DNA of 32,584 nt from CAYLMM01 sp964384825 (GTDB lineage: Bacteria > Krumholzibacteriota > Krumholzibacteriia > LZORAL124-64-63). Shown piece after piece: positions 9,033-16,632 of the stretch. The stretch is from NCBI GenBank assembly GCA_964384825.1, contig CAYLMM010000032.1, forward strand, positions 1-32,584, in the 5' to 3' direction. The translations under genes were made by a program, and so were the position numbers. How positions within the stretch are numbered: the stretch's first letter is position 1; each line of letters starts with the position of its first letter. The notes under the pieces are model-generated. The model made no database searches and was not told the DNA's origin. It saw only the letters and a program-made list of their open reading frames with translations.

Positions 9033-9065
9033 AAAAAACCGGGGAGCCCTTGAAGAGCCCCCCGG
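9033..9065 (-). terminator. Rho-independent terminator downstream of sodB
   Basis: On the minus strand CCGGGG (9065-9060) pairs with CCCCGG (9044-9039) and is followed directly by six T (9038-9033). Inner bases extend the stem partly. The T-run orientation assigns it to sodB rather than to the sirtuin gene. Confidence 0.7.
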
Positions 9066-9176
9066 CGTCGATGTCAACCTGTGGTTTCGCGTCCGTTCTC
9101 AAGTATACGTTGAATCGTTGCGTTGCGCGTTTTCCCGGTTGCATCGGCATATTCAACGTACGGACGCGGGGCTCTT
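9053..9176. repeat. Three-segment interrupted inverted repeat in the sodB 3' region
   Basis: A continuous 26-base arm (9151-9176) is complementary, in order, to three separated segments: 9107-9115 (ACGTTGAAT), 9088-9096 (CGCGTCCGT) and 9053-9061 (AAGAGCCCC). The segments are separated by 10 and 26 unpaired bases. The outermost pairing uses one arm of the sodB terminator hairpin, so the two folds exclude each other. Confidence 0.7.
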
Positions 9177-9189
9177 TCCGCAACACCCG

Positions 9190-9768
9190 CTAGGCGAATT
9201 GCTCGGCCGCGAAATCCCAGTTCACCAGGTTCCAGAACGATTCGACGTACTTCGGCCGCGCGTTGCGGTAATCGATGTAGTAGGCGTGCTCCCAGACGTC
9301 GCAGGTCAGCAGGGCCTTCTTGCCCGAGGTCATCGGGGTCTCGGCGTTGGACGTGCTCATCAGGTCCAGTCCGCCGTCCGGGTTGCGGACCAGCCAGCCC
9401 CAGCCCGAGCCGAAGGTGCCCACCGCGTTGGCCGAGAACGCTTCCTTGAATTTCCCGAAGTCGCCGAAGGCCGCATGGATCGCGTCGGCCAGCGCGCCCT
9501 GGGGCTCGCCGCCCCCGCCGGGCGAGAGGCACTTCCAGTAGAACGCGTGGTTCCAGGCCTGGGCGGCGTTGTTGAAGATCCCGCCCGAGGATTTCAGGAT
9601 GATCTGCTCGAGATCCATGTCGGCGAATTCGGTGCCCTCGATCATCTTGTTCAGGTTCGCGACGTAGGCCGCGTGGTGCTTGCCGTGGTGGAATTCCAGC
9701 GTCTCGGCCGAGATGTGCGGCGCGAGCGCGTCGATCGCGAAAGGCAGTTCGGGCAGCTTATGTTCCAT
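9190..9768 (-). CDS. sodB: Superoxide dismutase, Fe type
   Basis: This 192-residue cytoplasmic enzyme converts superoxide to hydrogen peroxide and oxygen. Metal ligands are visible as H27 (FHHGKHH), H74 (AWNHAFYW), D157 and H161 (CDVWEHAYY). The segment NNAAQAWNHAFYW with Gln Q70 and FGSGWGWLV favours iron over manganese, by family knowledge. AGGAGGGAAG lies just upstream of the ATG at 9768, an almost ideal ribosome site. An in-frame extension upstream is Cys/Arg-rich and rejected. A promoter lies at 9841-9813 and a terminator at 9065-9033, so it forms a single-gene unit divergent from the methyltransferase gene. Confidence 0.97.
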   Translation of the reverse strand: MEHKLPELPFAIDALAPHISAETLEFHHGKHHAAYVANLNKMIEGTEFADMDLEQIILKSSGGIFNNAAQAWNHAFYWKCLSPGGGGEPQGALADAIHAAFGDFGKFKEAFSANAVGTFGSGWGWLVRNPDGGLDLMSTSNAETPMTSGKKALLTCDVWEHAYYIDYRNARPKYVESFWNLVNWDFAAEQFA

Positions 9769-9812
9769 GACTTCCCTCCTGAAGACCGTGGATGTGCCGG
9801 GTTCGAAGCCCC

Positions 9813-9841
9813 AGCATAGAAGCGCTCGCTCGCGGGTGCAA
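9813..9841 (-). promoter_or_regulatory. sodB promoter candidate
   Basis: On the minus strand TTGCAC (9841-9836) and TATGCT (9818-9813) have exactly 17 bases between them. The predicted start lies about 38 bases before the sodB ATG. Confidence 0.6.
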
Positions 9842-9877
9842 CAGCATTCCCCTGCTGCGTATCGAACTCCGCTCGTG

Positions 9878-9883
9878 TACAAT
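9878..9883 (+). promoter_or_regulatory. Candidate -10 box for the methyltransferase gene
   Basis: TACAAT lies 60 bases upstream of the ATG at 9944. No good -35 box is found at 16-18 bases spacing, so the promoter may need an activator or may be spurious. Confidence 0.3.
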
Positions 9884-9943
9884 GCCCTGGCTCCGGGCGG
9901 CTCGTCCTTTTTCGCCCGGGCCTGGCTCTACAAGGGGGAGGCG

Positions 9944-10708
9944 ATGGGCAAGGCCGAAGAAAAGCGGTTCTTCGACAAGAGTTTCGCCGAGCAGACCCGG
10001 CGCCCGCTCTACCGCTATTACGCTTTGATGCGCAACAGCGAGGAAAAATACCGCGAACGGATCTACGGGGACTGCGCGGGCCGCAAGGTGCTGGAGTACG
10101 GCTGCGGCGTCGGTTCGCACGCCTTCCGCCTGGCCGAGAACGGCGCCGACGTGACCGGCATCGACATCTCGTCGGTGGCGATCGCCAAGGCCGGCGAGCG
10201 GGCCCGCGAACTGGGCCTGACCAACGTCGGCTTCGAGGAGATGGACGCCGAATCGATGGCCTTCCCGAGCGAGACCTTCGATATGGTGGTCGGCACCGCG
10301 ATCCTGCACCATCTGGATCTGCCGATCGCGATGAACGAGTTGGCCCGGATCATGCGGCCCGGCGGACGGGCGGTGTTCATGGAGCCGCTGGCGCACAACC
10401 CGGCCCTGAGGATCTTCCGCAACCTGACGCCCCGGTGGCGGACCGAGGACGAGCACCCCCTGACCCGCGGCGACATCGATCTGATGCGGCGGCGGTTCAG
10501 GAAGGTTCGTCTGTGGCATTTCCACCTGACGTCTTTCCTGTCTCTGCTGTTGCTGCGGACCCGGATCTTCTGGCCGGTCTACGACGCCCTCGAGAAGGTC
10601 GACCGCGGGCTGTTCAAGCTCGTTCCGCCCCTGGCTTCGTGGTCGTGGTACGTGGTGATCGAGCTCTCGGAGCCCAGGCCCGTCGAATCCGATCCCGAAG
10701 TCGCCTAG
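9944..10708 (+). CDS. Class I SAM-dependent methyltransferase
   Basis: The 254-residue product has a Methyltransf_11-type Rossmann fold. Motif I is LEYGCGVGSHA (about residues 50-60), the acidic residue that binds the SAM ribose is D74 (VTGIDIS), and post-motif segments DMVVGTAILHHLD and IMRPGGRAVFMEP are clear. The C-terminal third contains a hydrophobic stretch (SFLSLLLLRTRIFW) that may associate with membrane or a lipid substrate. This layout is shared by many lipid, quinone or small-molecule methyltransferases, and the substrate is not identifiable. AAGGGGGAGGCG precedes the ATG at 9944, and the long frame upstream reads through sodB control DNA and is rejected. The gene is convergent with the repeat protein gene. 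Confidence 0.9.
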   Translation: MGKAEEKRFFDKSFAEQTRRPLYRYYALMRNSEEKYRERIYGDCAGRKVLEYGCGVGSHAFRLAENGADVTGIDISSVAIAKAGERARELGLTNVGFEEMDAESMAFPSETFDMVVGTAILHHLDLPIAMNELARIMRPGGRAVFMEPLAHNPALRIFRNLTPRWRTEDEHPLTRGDIDLMRRRFRKVRLWHFHLTSFLSLLLLRTRIFWPVYDALEKVDRGLFKLVPPLASWSWYVVIELSEPRPVESDPEVA

Positions 10709-10719
10709 ACCCCCGAAGT

Positions 10720-10733
10720 CCCCGGCCGCGGGG
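10720..10733. terminator. Short bidirectional hairpin
   Basis: CCCCG, loop GCCG, CGGGG lies in the 27-base gap between convergent genes ending at 10708 (+) and 10736 (-). No T-run follows. Confidence 0.45.
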
Positions 10734-10735
10734 GC

Positions 10736-11872
10736 TCAGTCGAGGTGCGCGTTGGCCAGCGGCAGCCACCGCAGTCCGCGCGGATTGTTCCCGGCGTAGT
10801 TCAGCAGGCCGATCTGCACGCCGTGCAGTTCGGCCGCGTAGTTGAACAGGGCGATCGTCAGCCCGTCGACCCGGCCGGTGACACGGGTGTAGGCCGCGGC
10901 GCCCAGGCCCGAGAAGTCCTCGCTGCGCAGATGGGCGAGGCAGAGCATCACGCCGCTCATGCGTTCGGCCGCCACGCCGCCGCCGGCCAGCGCCACCCCG
11001 TGCAGGCTTTCGCCGCCGACGCCCAAGCCGCCCACGAACACCCCGTCGAGGTTCGCGGCGCCGACGCCCAGCCCGCCGATCGCCAGCCCGGTCAGTTCCT
11101 CGGCGCCGACGCCCAGCCCGCCGAAGAAGGCGCCGTCGAGATTTTCGCCGCCGACGCCCAGCCCTCCGGCCGCCAACCCTGTCATCGCGTCGCCGCCGAC
11201 GCCCAGCCCGCCCATGAAGACTCCGGTCATGATGTCGCCGCCGACGCCCAGGCCGCCGAGCGCCACGCCGGTCATGTCGTCGCCGCCGGCGCCCAGGCCG
11301 CCGATCGCCACGCCGGTCAGGTCGCCGCTGCCGACGCCCAGTCCGCCGATCGCCAAGCCCTGCACGCGGTCGCCGCCGGCGCCCAGGCCGCCGACGAAGA
11401 TCCCGGCCAGATCGTCGCCGCCGACGCCGAGCCCGCCGAAGCCGATGCCCCGGAATTCGTCGGCGCCCGCTCCGAACAGCCCGCAGCCGATGCCCCGGAT
11501 CCGTTCGGCCGCCACCCCGGCGCCGCCGAAGGCCGCGCCGGTGATGCTGTGTCCGGAAATCGCGATCGGGCTGAAGGCGATGCCGGTGTAGTTCCCGTCG
11601 GGATTCGGCCCGCCCGCGAAGCGGTCGGTGTCGATCGATCCCAGCGGATGCCACAGCGAGACGGTGATTCCGGTCAGATCTTCGACGCCGCGGTCCTGGA
11701 GATTGAAACGCAGCCCGGTGAAGTTGCGCGAGTTGCCGAAGCTCAGGCCCGTGTCGCCGCCGGGGAGGTTCAAGGCGCCGCCGTTCGCGTCGCCGGGGAG
11801 CGCCGCGGCCAGGACTGCGCAGAATCCGAAAAAGAACAAGGCGGCGGGAATATGTTTCCGGGAGTGGAACAA
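10736..11872 (-). CDS. Secreted glycine-rich repeat protein (13 x 15 residues), LA_2272 surface-repeat-like
   Basis: The 378-residue product starts at TTG 11872, chosen because AGGAGG lies eight bases upstream and the protein then opens with a standard signal peptide (FHSRKHIPAALFFFGFCAVL, cleavage near residue 30). Thirteen contiguous 15-residue units (about residues 116-310) follow the pattern G-G-L-G-[VA]-G-x-x-x-[LM]-x-G-[VLI]-x-x. The first and last units share GVAAER instead of GVGG and so cap the array. The C-terminus LFNYAAELHGVQIGLLNYAG is like the repeats I know from Leptospira LA_2272-type surface proteins. A regular beta-solenoid or a beta-barrel is likely. No enzymatic motif is seen. 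It is probably an exported or surface structural protein. A longer frame from ATG 11944 would bury the signal peptide. Confidence 0.75.
   Translation of the reverse strand: MFHSRKHIPAALFFFGFCAVLAAALPGDANGGALNLPGGDTGLSFGNSRNFTGLRFNLQDRGVEDLTGITVSLWHPLGSIDTDRFAGGPNPDGNYTGIAFSPIAISGHSITGAAFGGAGVAAERIRGIGCGLFGAGADEFRGIGFGGLGVGGDDLAGIFVGGLGAGGDRVQGLAIGGLGVGSGDLTGVAIGGLGAGGDDMTGVALGGLGVGGDIMTGVFMGGLGVGGDAMTGLAAGGLGVGGENLDGAFFGGLGVGAEELTGLAIGGLGVGAANLDGVFVGGLGVGGESLHGVALAGGGVAAERMSGVMLCLAHLRSEDFSGLGAAAYTRVTGRVDGLTIALFNYAAELHGVQIGLLNYAGNNPRGLRWLPLANAHLD
10943..11527. repeat. Array of thirteen degenerate 45-bp tandem repeats
   Basis: The 585-base stretch inside the repeat protein gene consists of thirteen 45-bp units in phase. 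Unit boundaries are marked by a Gly-Gly-Leu-Gly coding core, and variation is mainly at positions 7-11 and 14-15 of each protein unit. It is a coding repeat, not a CRISPR array. Confidence 0.92.
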
Positions 11873-11963
11873 GGCTCTTTCCTCCTGGCTCGGGGGCGGT
11901 TCGGGACCAGCATAGCATACGGTCGGGACCGGGACCGGTTTCATCGACCGCCTCTGATTGCTG

Positions 11964-11993
11964 TTGCCGCCGGACGCCGCGATTGCCTATCAT
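11964..11993 (+). promoter_or_regulatory. Candidate promoter for the CxxC protein gene
   Basis: TTGCCG (11964-11969) and TATCAT (11988-11993) are separated by 18 bases. The predicted start near 12000 leaves a leader of about 28 bases that contains GGAGG before the ATG at 12028. Confidence 0.45.
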
Positions 11994-12027
11994 CGGACTG
12001 GATAATCACTCCAGTCCGGAGGTCGTC

Positions 12028-12435
12028 ATGCATTACGACGAGGCATTGAAACTGGCCGGCGCCCAGGTGATCGCGTACCGCAGGTTCGGTTCCCCGTCCG
12101 GCCACTGGTGGGCGAAGGTCCGGTGGCGCGGCGACGAGGCCTGGGCCCACGGCGTCTTCGGGACCTGCCCCCAATGCGACGTCATCGAGAGCGAGATCGG
12201 CGAGTTCTACCACCGGCACGAAGGCGTGGAGAAACGGATCGACGGCCGCCTTGCCGATCTGCACGAGGACTGCGAACATTGCCAGCAGATGAGCCGCCGC
12301 CTGCTGCGGATCGGCCGCGAGCATCTGGACAACCTGCTGACCCAGGACGAGGCCGAGCTGCTGGCCGCGAAGGGGCCGGCGCGGCCGAAGATCCGCGAGG
12401 AGATGGCGGGGTGGGTGCGGGAGAACGCGGTCTGA
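12028..12435 (+). CDS. Hypothetical protein with two CxxC pairs
   Basis: The family is not recognised. The 135-residue protein has no signal peptide. It contains two Cys pairs, C47/C50 (GTCPQCDV) and C82/C85 (EDCEHCQQM), spaced as in a zinc-binding or thiol-redox site. The regions between and after them are helical and charged (VIESEIGEFYHRHEGVEKR; RRLLRIGREHLDNLLTQDE). The N-terminal part (VIAYRRFGSPSGHWWAKVRW) looks beta-rich. A GGAGG site six bases before the ATG at 12028 decides the start; 15 in-frame residues upstream come from promoter DNA. It is divergent from the repeat protein gene. A metal-dependent structural role is a guess. Confidence 0.72.
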   Translation: MHYDEALKLAGAQVIAYRRFGSPSGHWWAKVRWRGDEAWAHGVFGTCPQCDVIESEIGEFYHRHEGVEKRIDGRLADLHEDCEHCQQMSRRLLRIGREHLDNLLTQDEAELLAAKGPARPKIREEMAGWVRENAV

Positions 12436-12579
12436 AACCGCGCCCTGATCCATCGTCGATCCCGAGAAGCGCGTCTCCGCGCGGCCGAAGCCAGTTCCCG
12501 GCCCGTCCGCGCGGACGTGGAACGATTCCTCCGCTCGGCGCCCCGGCCTTCCGCCTCCGCGCCCGGAATGGAGCCCGCC

Positions 12580-12888
12580 ATGGTCCTGCTGGAATTCTCG
12601 ATGTACCCCTCGGACAAGGGCGCGTCGGTCTCCGAATACGTGAAGCGTTCGCTCGAGATCATCGACGACAGCGGACTGCCGTACCGTCTCGGCCCGATGG
12701 GCACCACAATCGAAGGGGAGTGGGACGAGGTGATGGCGGTGATGACGCGCTGCTTCGAACGGATGCGAGAGGACAGCGGCCGGATCGCCTGCCAGATCAA
12801 GATCGACTGGCGCGAGGGCGGCCCCGGACGGCTCGAGGGCAAGGTCGAGACGCTGAAGCGCAAGACCGGTCGCGATCTCAGCACCTGA
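12580..12888 (+). CDS. MTH1187-family thiamine-binding protein
   Basis: The 102-residue protein matches the small ferredoxin-like family (MTH1187/YkoF-like) that binds thiamine or related pyrimidines. Recognisable elements are the N-terminal strand MVLLEFSMYPSDKGASVSEY, the segment LGPMGTTIEGEWDEVMAVM (residues 38-56) and the closing IKIDWREG strand. Length equals the usual length of about 100 residues. The start at 12580 is supported by GGAG seven bases upstream; an in-frame ATG at 12568 would add four residues. It probably works in the cytoplasm as a soluble binding or storage protein. No thiamine genes or TPP riboswitch are adjacent, and the esterase gene follows 13 bases later. Confidence 0.83.
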   Translation: MVLLEFSMYPSDKGASVSEYVKRSLEIIDDSGLPYRLGPMGTTIEGEWDEVMAVMTRCFERMREDSGRIACQIKIDWREGGPGRLEGKVETLKRKTGRDLST

Positions 12889-12901
12889 GCCGCGGCGAAC
12901 C

Positions 12902-13897
12902 ATGGAGATCCGACTCGACCCGCCCGCCTGGGCCACCCACCTGCTGAGCGACCTCCACGACTGGAGCCGCGCGCCCCTGCCGGTGGCCGACCTGCGCCCC
13001 TTCGACCTGCCTGACGACGTCTACTTCGAGTACGCCTGGCTCGACGCCGAAGGCAAGCCCCGGCCCGATCCGGCCAACGAGGACCGGCGCAATCCCTGGT
13101 GGCCCCATGCCTGCGCGGTGGCCGGGCCTGATTACCGCGCCGACCCCTGGGCCGCCAAGGCGACCGACAGGCCGCGGGGCCGCACGCGCCGCTTGTGGAT
13201 GGAATCGGCCGACGGGTCGCGCCGCCATCGCGTGCTGGTCCACGCCCCGGACGGCGACTTCGACGCGCCGCGGCCGACGGTCTATCTGCAGGACGGCAAG
13301 GCCTACTTCGGCTGGGGCCGCGCCGCGAGGATCGCCGAGCTGCTGCAGGAGGCCGGCGAGATCCCGCCCGCCCGCTACGTCTTCATCCAGCCGGTCGATC
13401 GCGGGTTCGACTACTTCTTCAACGAGCGTTACCGCGATTTCCTGGCCGGCGAGCTGATTCCCGCGATCGAGAACCGCGCGCCCTGCGCCGGTCGCCGCGT
13501 CGCGATGGGCGCCAGCCTCGGCGGGCTGTGCTCGGCCTGGCTGGCCCTGCAAAGGTCCGATCTCTTCGGCGCGGTCGTCAGCCAGAGCGGGGCGTTTCTG
13601 ATGGGCCCCGCCGACGATCCCCCCGACCCCTTCGGCGGCAGCGAGTGGCTGCTGGATCAACTGCGATCGGGGGCGGGCGCGGACCTGCGCTGGTCGCTGG
13701 ACTGCGGCACGCTGGAATGGCTGCATCCGGCCCATCTGAGGCTGGCAGAAGCGCTGGCGGACGGCGGTTTCGAGCACCGCGCCGTATCGCGCCACGCCGG
13801 CCACAACTGGGTCTGCTGGCGGGACGGCCTGGCCGGCGCCCTGCGCTTCGCTCTCGGGGGACCCGCAACGCTTGACTCCCAGAGGGCCGAATCCTAG
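12902..13897 (+). CDS. Fes/IroE-like esterase (alpha/beta hydrolase)
   Basis: The 331-residue protein has an N-terminal beta-rich domain (about residues 1-90, with DDVYFEYAWLDAEGKPRPDP) like the early-set domain of enterochelin esterases, and a C-terminal alpha/beta hydrolase domain. The nucleophile S205 sits in GASLGG, the His is H301 (HAGHNWVCWRD), and an acid is probably in SLDCGTLEW (residues 265-273). VYLQDGKAYF and YVFIQPVDRG match the esterase D/Fes layout. No signal peptide is visible, so it should be cytoplasmic. No siderophore genes are near, so a sugar ester or other small ester is as likely as a siderophore. It ends 70 bases before the lysine operon, whose promoter overlaps its last codons. 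Confidence 0.8.
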   Translation: MEIRLDPPAWATHLLSDLHDWSRAPLPVADLRPFDLPDDVYFEYAWLDAEGKPRPDPANEDRRNPWWPHACAVAGPDYRADPWAAKATDRPRGRTRRLWMESADGSRRHRVLVHAPDGDFDAPRPTVYLQDGKAYFGWGRAARIAELLQEAGEIPPARYVFIQPVDRGFDYFFNERYRDFLAGELIPAIENRAPCAGRRVAMGASLGGLCSAWLALQRSDLFGAVVSQSGAFLMGPADDPPDPFGGSEWLLDQLRSGAGADLRWSLDCGTLEWLHPAHLRLAEALADGGFEHRAVSRHAGHNWVCWRDGLAGALRFALGGPATLDSQRAES

Positions 13898-13900
13898 GTT
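13872..13900 (+). promoter_or_regulatory. Promoter candidate for the lysine degradation operon
   Basis: TTGACT (13872-13877) and TAGGTT (13895-13900) have a 17-base spacer. The -10 box overlaps the stop codon of the esterase gene. A leader of about 60 bases leads to the ATG at 13968. Confidence 0.5.
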
Positions 13901-13967
13901 AGATCGGCGTCGCAGGCGGAAGGTCCGTCCGCGCCGCAAGGACCCTGCGCGAGGGGAGTGTCCGACC

Positions 13968-15275
13968 ATGCCGGTGCTCATCGGAGTCCGCCGCGAAGAC
14001 AAGAACAAGTGGGAGCGGCGCGTGCCGCTGATCCCGGCCGATGTGGCCATGCTCCAGCGTGAACATGGCCTTCGTTTTTTCGTGCAGCCGTCGCCGATCC
14101 GCGTCTTCAACGACGCGGCCTACCGCGACGCCGGCGTCGATCTCGCCGAGGACATCCGGGTCGCCGACATGGTGATCGCGGTCAAGGAGATCCCGATCGA
14201 CCTGCTGCGCGAGGACCAGATCTATCTCTGCTTCTCCCATACGGTCAAGGGCCAGGACTACAACATGCCCACCCTGCGCAGGATGATGGAGCTGGGCTGC
14301 ACCCTGCTGGACTACGAACGGATAGCCGACGAGGCGGACCGCCGCCTGATCTTCTTCAGCCTCCACGCCGGATACGCCGGGATGATCGAGTCGCTGCGGG
14401 CCCTCGGCCTGCGGCTGGCCGATCAGGGCCACGCCACGCCCCTGGCCAGGCTGCGCCAGCCCTGGCAGTACGGCGACCTGCAGGCGGCCGAACGCGAGAT
14501 CCGCGCGCTGGGCGAGGAGCTGGGCCGGCGCGAGATGCCGGGCGGGCCGCTGGTGATCGGCGTCGCCGGCTACGGCAACGTTTCGCGGGGCGTGCAGGCG
14601 GTGCTCGAATGGCTGCCCCACGAGAAGATCGATGTGGCCGACCTGCCGCGGGCGGCGGAGGCCGCGGCCGGCAGCCCCCTGGCCGTGGCGGTCTTCAAGG
14701 AGCAGGACATGGTCCTGCCGAACGAGGGGCGCGTCTTCGACCTCGCCGACTACTACGCCCATCCCGAGGGCTACCGGGGCTGCTTCGCCGGGCATCTGGA
14801 CCATCTGGACATGCTGGTCAACACCATCTACTGGGAGGCCCGCTACCCCCGCCTGCTGACCCGCGACTGGGTCCGCGAGGCCTTCGCCCGCAATCGCGAG
14901 CCGCGGCTGAAGGTCGTCGGCGACATCACCTGCGACATCGAGGGCAGCATCGAGCCGACGGTCAAGGCGGCGACCCCCGACGATCCCTGCTTCGTCTACG
15001 GGCCCGACGGGTCGGTGCGCGACGGCGTCTCGGGCCGGGGCATCGTGATGATGACCGTCGACAACCTGCCGTGCGAACTGCCGCGGGAATCGTCGGAGCA
15101 TTTCAGCAGCGTCCTGGGCGGCATGGTGCCGGATCTGGCGCGGGCCGATTGGCGCGCGCCCTTCGCGGACATGGAACTGCCGCAGCATCTGAAACGCGCG
15201 GTCATCCTGCACCGGGGAGAACTGACCCCGGCCTACGGATACCTGGCGCAGCACGTGGAAGATCAACATCGATAG
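13968..15275 (+). CDS. Lysine-2-oxoglutarate reductase (saccharopine dehydrogenase, lysine-forming; LKR domain)
   Basis: The 435-residue enzyme condenses L-lysine with 2-oxoglutarate and reduces the imine with NADPH to saccharopine, the first step of lysine degradation. It has the AlaDH/PNT-like N-terminus IGVRREDKNKWERRVPLIP (residues 5-23), FSHTVKGQDYNMP (89-101, with H91 and K94), and a Rossmann glycine motif VAGYGNVSRG (199-208). GDITCDIEGSIE occurs later. These match the LKR half of eukaryotic aminoadipic semialdehyde synthase, here as a free-standing protein of the right length. The ATG at 13968 has GGGGAG upstream. The saccharopine dehydrogenase gene follows after 11 bases, with its AGGAGG overlapping this stop codon. 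Alanine dehydrogenase is the main alternative and is made unlikely by the neighbours. Confidence 0.86.
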   Translation: MPVLIGVRREDKNKWERRVPLIPADVAMLQREHGLRFFVQPSPIRVFNDAAYRDAGVDLAEDIRVADMVIAVKEIPIDLLREDQIYLCFSHTVKGQDYNMPTLRRMMELGCTLLDYERIADEADRRLIFFSLHAGYAGMIESLRALGLRLADQGHATPLARLRQPWQYGDLQAAEREIRALGEELGRREMPGGPLVIGVAGYGNVSRGVQAVLEWLPHEKIDVADLPRAAEAAAGSPLAVAVFKEQDMVLPNEGRVFDLADYYAHPEGYRGCFAGHLDHLDMLVNTIYWEARYPRLLTRDWVREAFARNREPRLKVVGDITCDIEGSIEPTVKAATPDDPCFVYGPDGSVRDGVSGRGIVMMTVDNLPCELPRESSEHFSSVLGGMVPDLARADWRAPFADMELPQHLKRAVILHRGELTPAYGYLAQHVEDQHR

Positions 15276-15286
15276 GAGGCCCCGGA

Positions 15287-16618
15287 TTGGCGAAGGTTCT
15301 CGTTCTGGGAGCGGGGATGGTGGCGCGGCCCCTGGTCCGCCACCTGCTTGACGGCGGACATGAACTCGTCCAGGCCGACCTCGAGGTCGGCCGCGCCGAG
15401 AAGATGATCGACGGACATCCGAACGGCCGGGCCCTGGCTTTGGACTTCACCGACGAGAACGCGATCGCCGCCCTGGTGGCCGACTGCGATCTGGCGGTCA
15501 GCCTGGCCCCGTACGTCTTCCATCCGAAGATCGCGCGGATCTGCATCGACCACGGCAAGCCGATGGTGACCGCCTCTTACGTAGCGCCGGACATGGCGGC
15601 CCTCGACGGCGCGGCCCGCGAGGCCGGCGTGACGATCCTCAACGAGATCGGCGTCGACCCCGGCATCGACCACATGTCGGCGATGCGGGTGATCGACGGC
15701 GTGAAGAGCGCCGGCGGCCGTATCGAGTCGTTCCGCTCGTACTGCGGCGGGCTGCCCGCGCCCGAGGCCAACGACAATCCCTTCGGCTACAAGTTCTCCT
15801 GGGCGCCGCGCGGGGTGCTGCTGGCCGGACGCAACGACGCGCGCTACCTGATGAACGGCGACGTGGTCGAGGTGCCGGGCGAGCGGCTGTTCCGCGACAT
15901 GCACGTGCTGGCGATCCCCGGGCTGGGCGACTTCGAGGCCTATCCCAACCGAGACTCCCTGGGCTACATCGACATCTACGGGCTGGAGGGCGTGCGCACC
16001 ATGTTCCGCGGCACCCTGCGCAACATGGGCTGGTGCGACTGCCTGTTCAACTACCGCCGCCTGGGCCTGCTCGAACTGCAGGAGAGCGGGGGCGAGGGCC
16101 TGACCCGCGCCGCGATGATGCGCCGTCTGGCGGGCTGCGCGGTCGGCGACGACCTCGGCGCGGCGATCGCCGCGAAGCTCGGGCTGCCCCGCCATTCGCT
16201 GCCGGTGCTGAACCTCGAGTGGCTCGGCCTCTGCGAAGAGACCCCGGTCGGCCGTGATCCTGTCACGCCGCTGGACGTCCTGGGCGACGCCATGCAGCGG
16301 AAACTGGGCTTCGCCGAGGGCGAGCGCGACCTGCTGGCGATGTTCCACGAGTTTTTGGCCGTCCATCCCGACGGCCGCCGCGAACGCATCACCTCGCAGA
16401 TGGTCGCCTACGGCGAACCGGGCGGCGACAGCGCCATGGCCCGGACCGTGACCCTGCCGGTGGCGATCGCCGTCGACCTGATCCTCGCGGGCCGCATCAC
16501 CGCCGCCGGCGTGCTGCGTCCCATCTCCGAGGACATCTACCATCCCGTGCTCGCCGAGCTGGCCGGCATGGGCATCGAGTGCGTCGAGAAATCCGAAACC
16601 CTGAAGAGTCTCAACTGA
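15287..16618 (+). CDS. Saccharopine dehydrogenase, glutamate-forming (LYS9-like)
   Basis: The 443-residue enzyme splits saccharopine with NAD(P)+ into glutamate and 2-aminoadipate 6-semialdehyde. The N-terminus VLVLGAGMVARPLVRHLL carries the GxGxxA nucleotide motif. LNEIGVDPGIDHMSAM (from about residue 118) is the hallmark of the LYS9/SDH family. NDNPFGYKFSWAPRGVL and YPNRDS follow as expected. The start is TTG at 15287, because AGGAGG at 15274-15279 is ideally placed and the Rossmann strand begins four residues later; the frame continues upstream only as a shadow of the LKR gene. It is the middle gene of a three-gene operon, 11 bases after LKR and 14 bases before the aldehyde dehydrogenase gene. 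The product is cytoplasmic. Confidence 0.92.
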   Translation: MAKVLVLGAGMVARPLVRHLLDGGHELVQADLEVGRAEKMIDGHPNGRALALDFTDENAIAALVADCDLAVSLAPYVFHPKIARICIDHGKPMVTASYVAPDMAALDGAAREAGVTILNEIGVDPGIDHMSAMRVIDGVKSAGGRIESFRSYCGGLPAPEANDNPFGYKFSWAPRGVLLAGRNDARYLMNGDVVEVPGERLFRDMHVLAIPGLGDFEAYPNRDSLGYIDIYGLEGVRTMFRGTLRNMGWCDCLFNYRRLGLLELQESGGEGLTRAAMMRRLAGCAVGDDLGAAIAAKLGLPRHSLPVLNLEWLGLCEETPVGRDPVTPLDVLGDAMQRKLGFAEGERDLLAMFHEFLAVHPDGRRERITSQMVAYGEPGGDSAMARTVTLPVAIAVDLILAGRITAAGVLRPISEDIYHPVLAELAGMGIECVEKSETLKSLN

Positions 16619-16632
16619 TTTTGGAGGAGATC

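Noticed and set aside
10943..11527. Regular 45-bp repeats considered as a CRISPR array or minisatellite
   Set aside because: The units are contiguous without spacers, stay in coding phase and encode a consistent protein repeat. No cas genes are present.
14609..15286. Apparent 226-residue N-terminal extension of saccharopine dehydrogenase
   Set aside because: It overlaps the LKR gene in another frame and is Arg/Gly-rich. AGGAGG followed by TTG at 15287 marks the true start just before the Rossmann strand.
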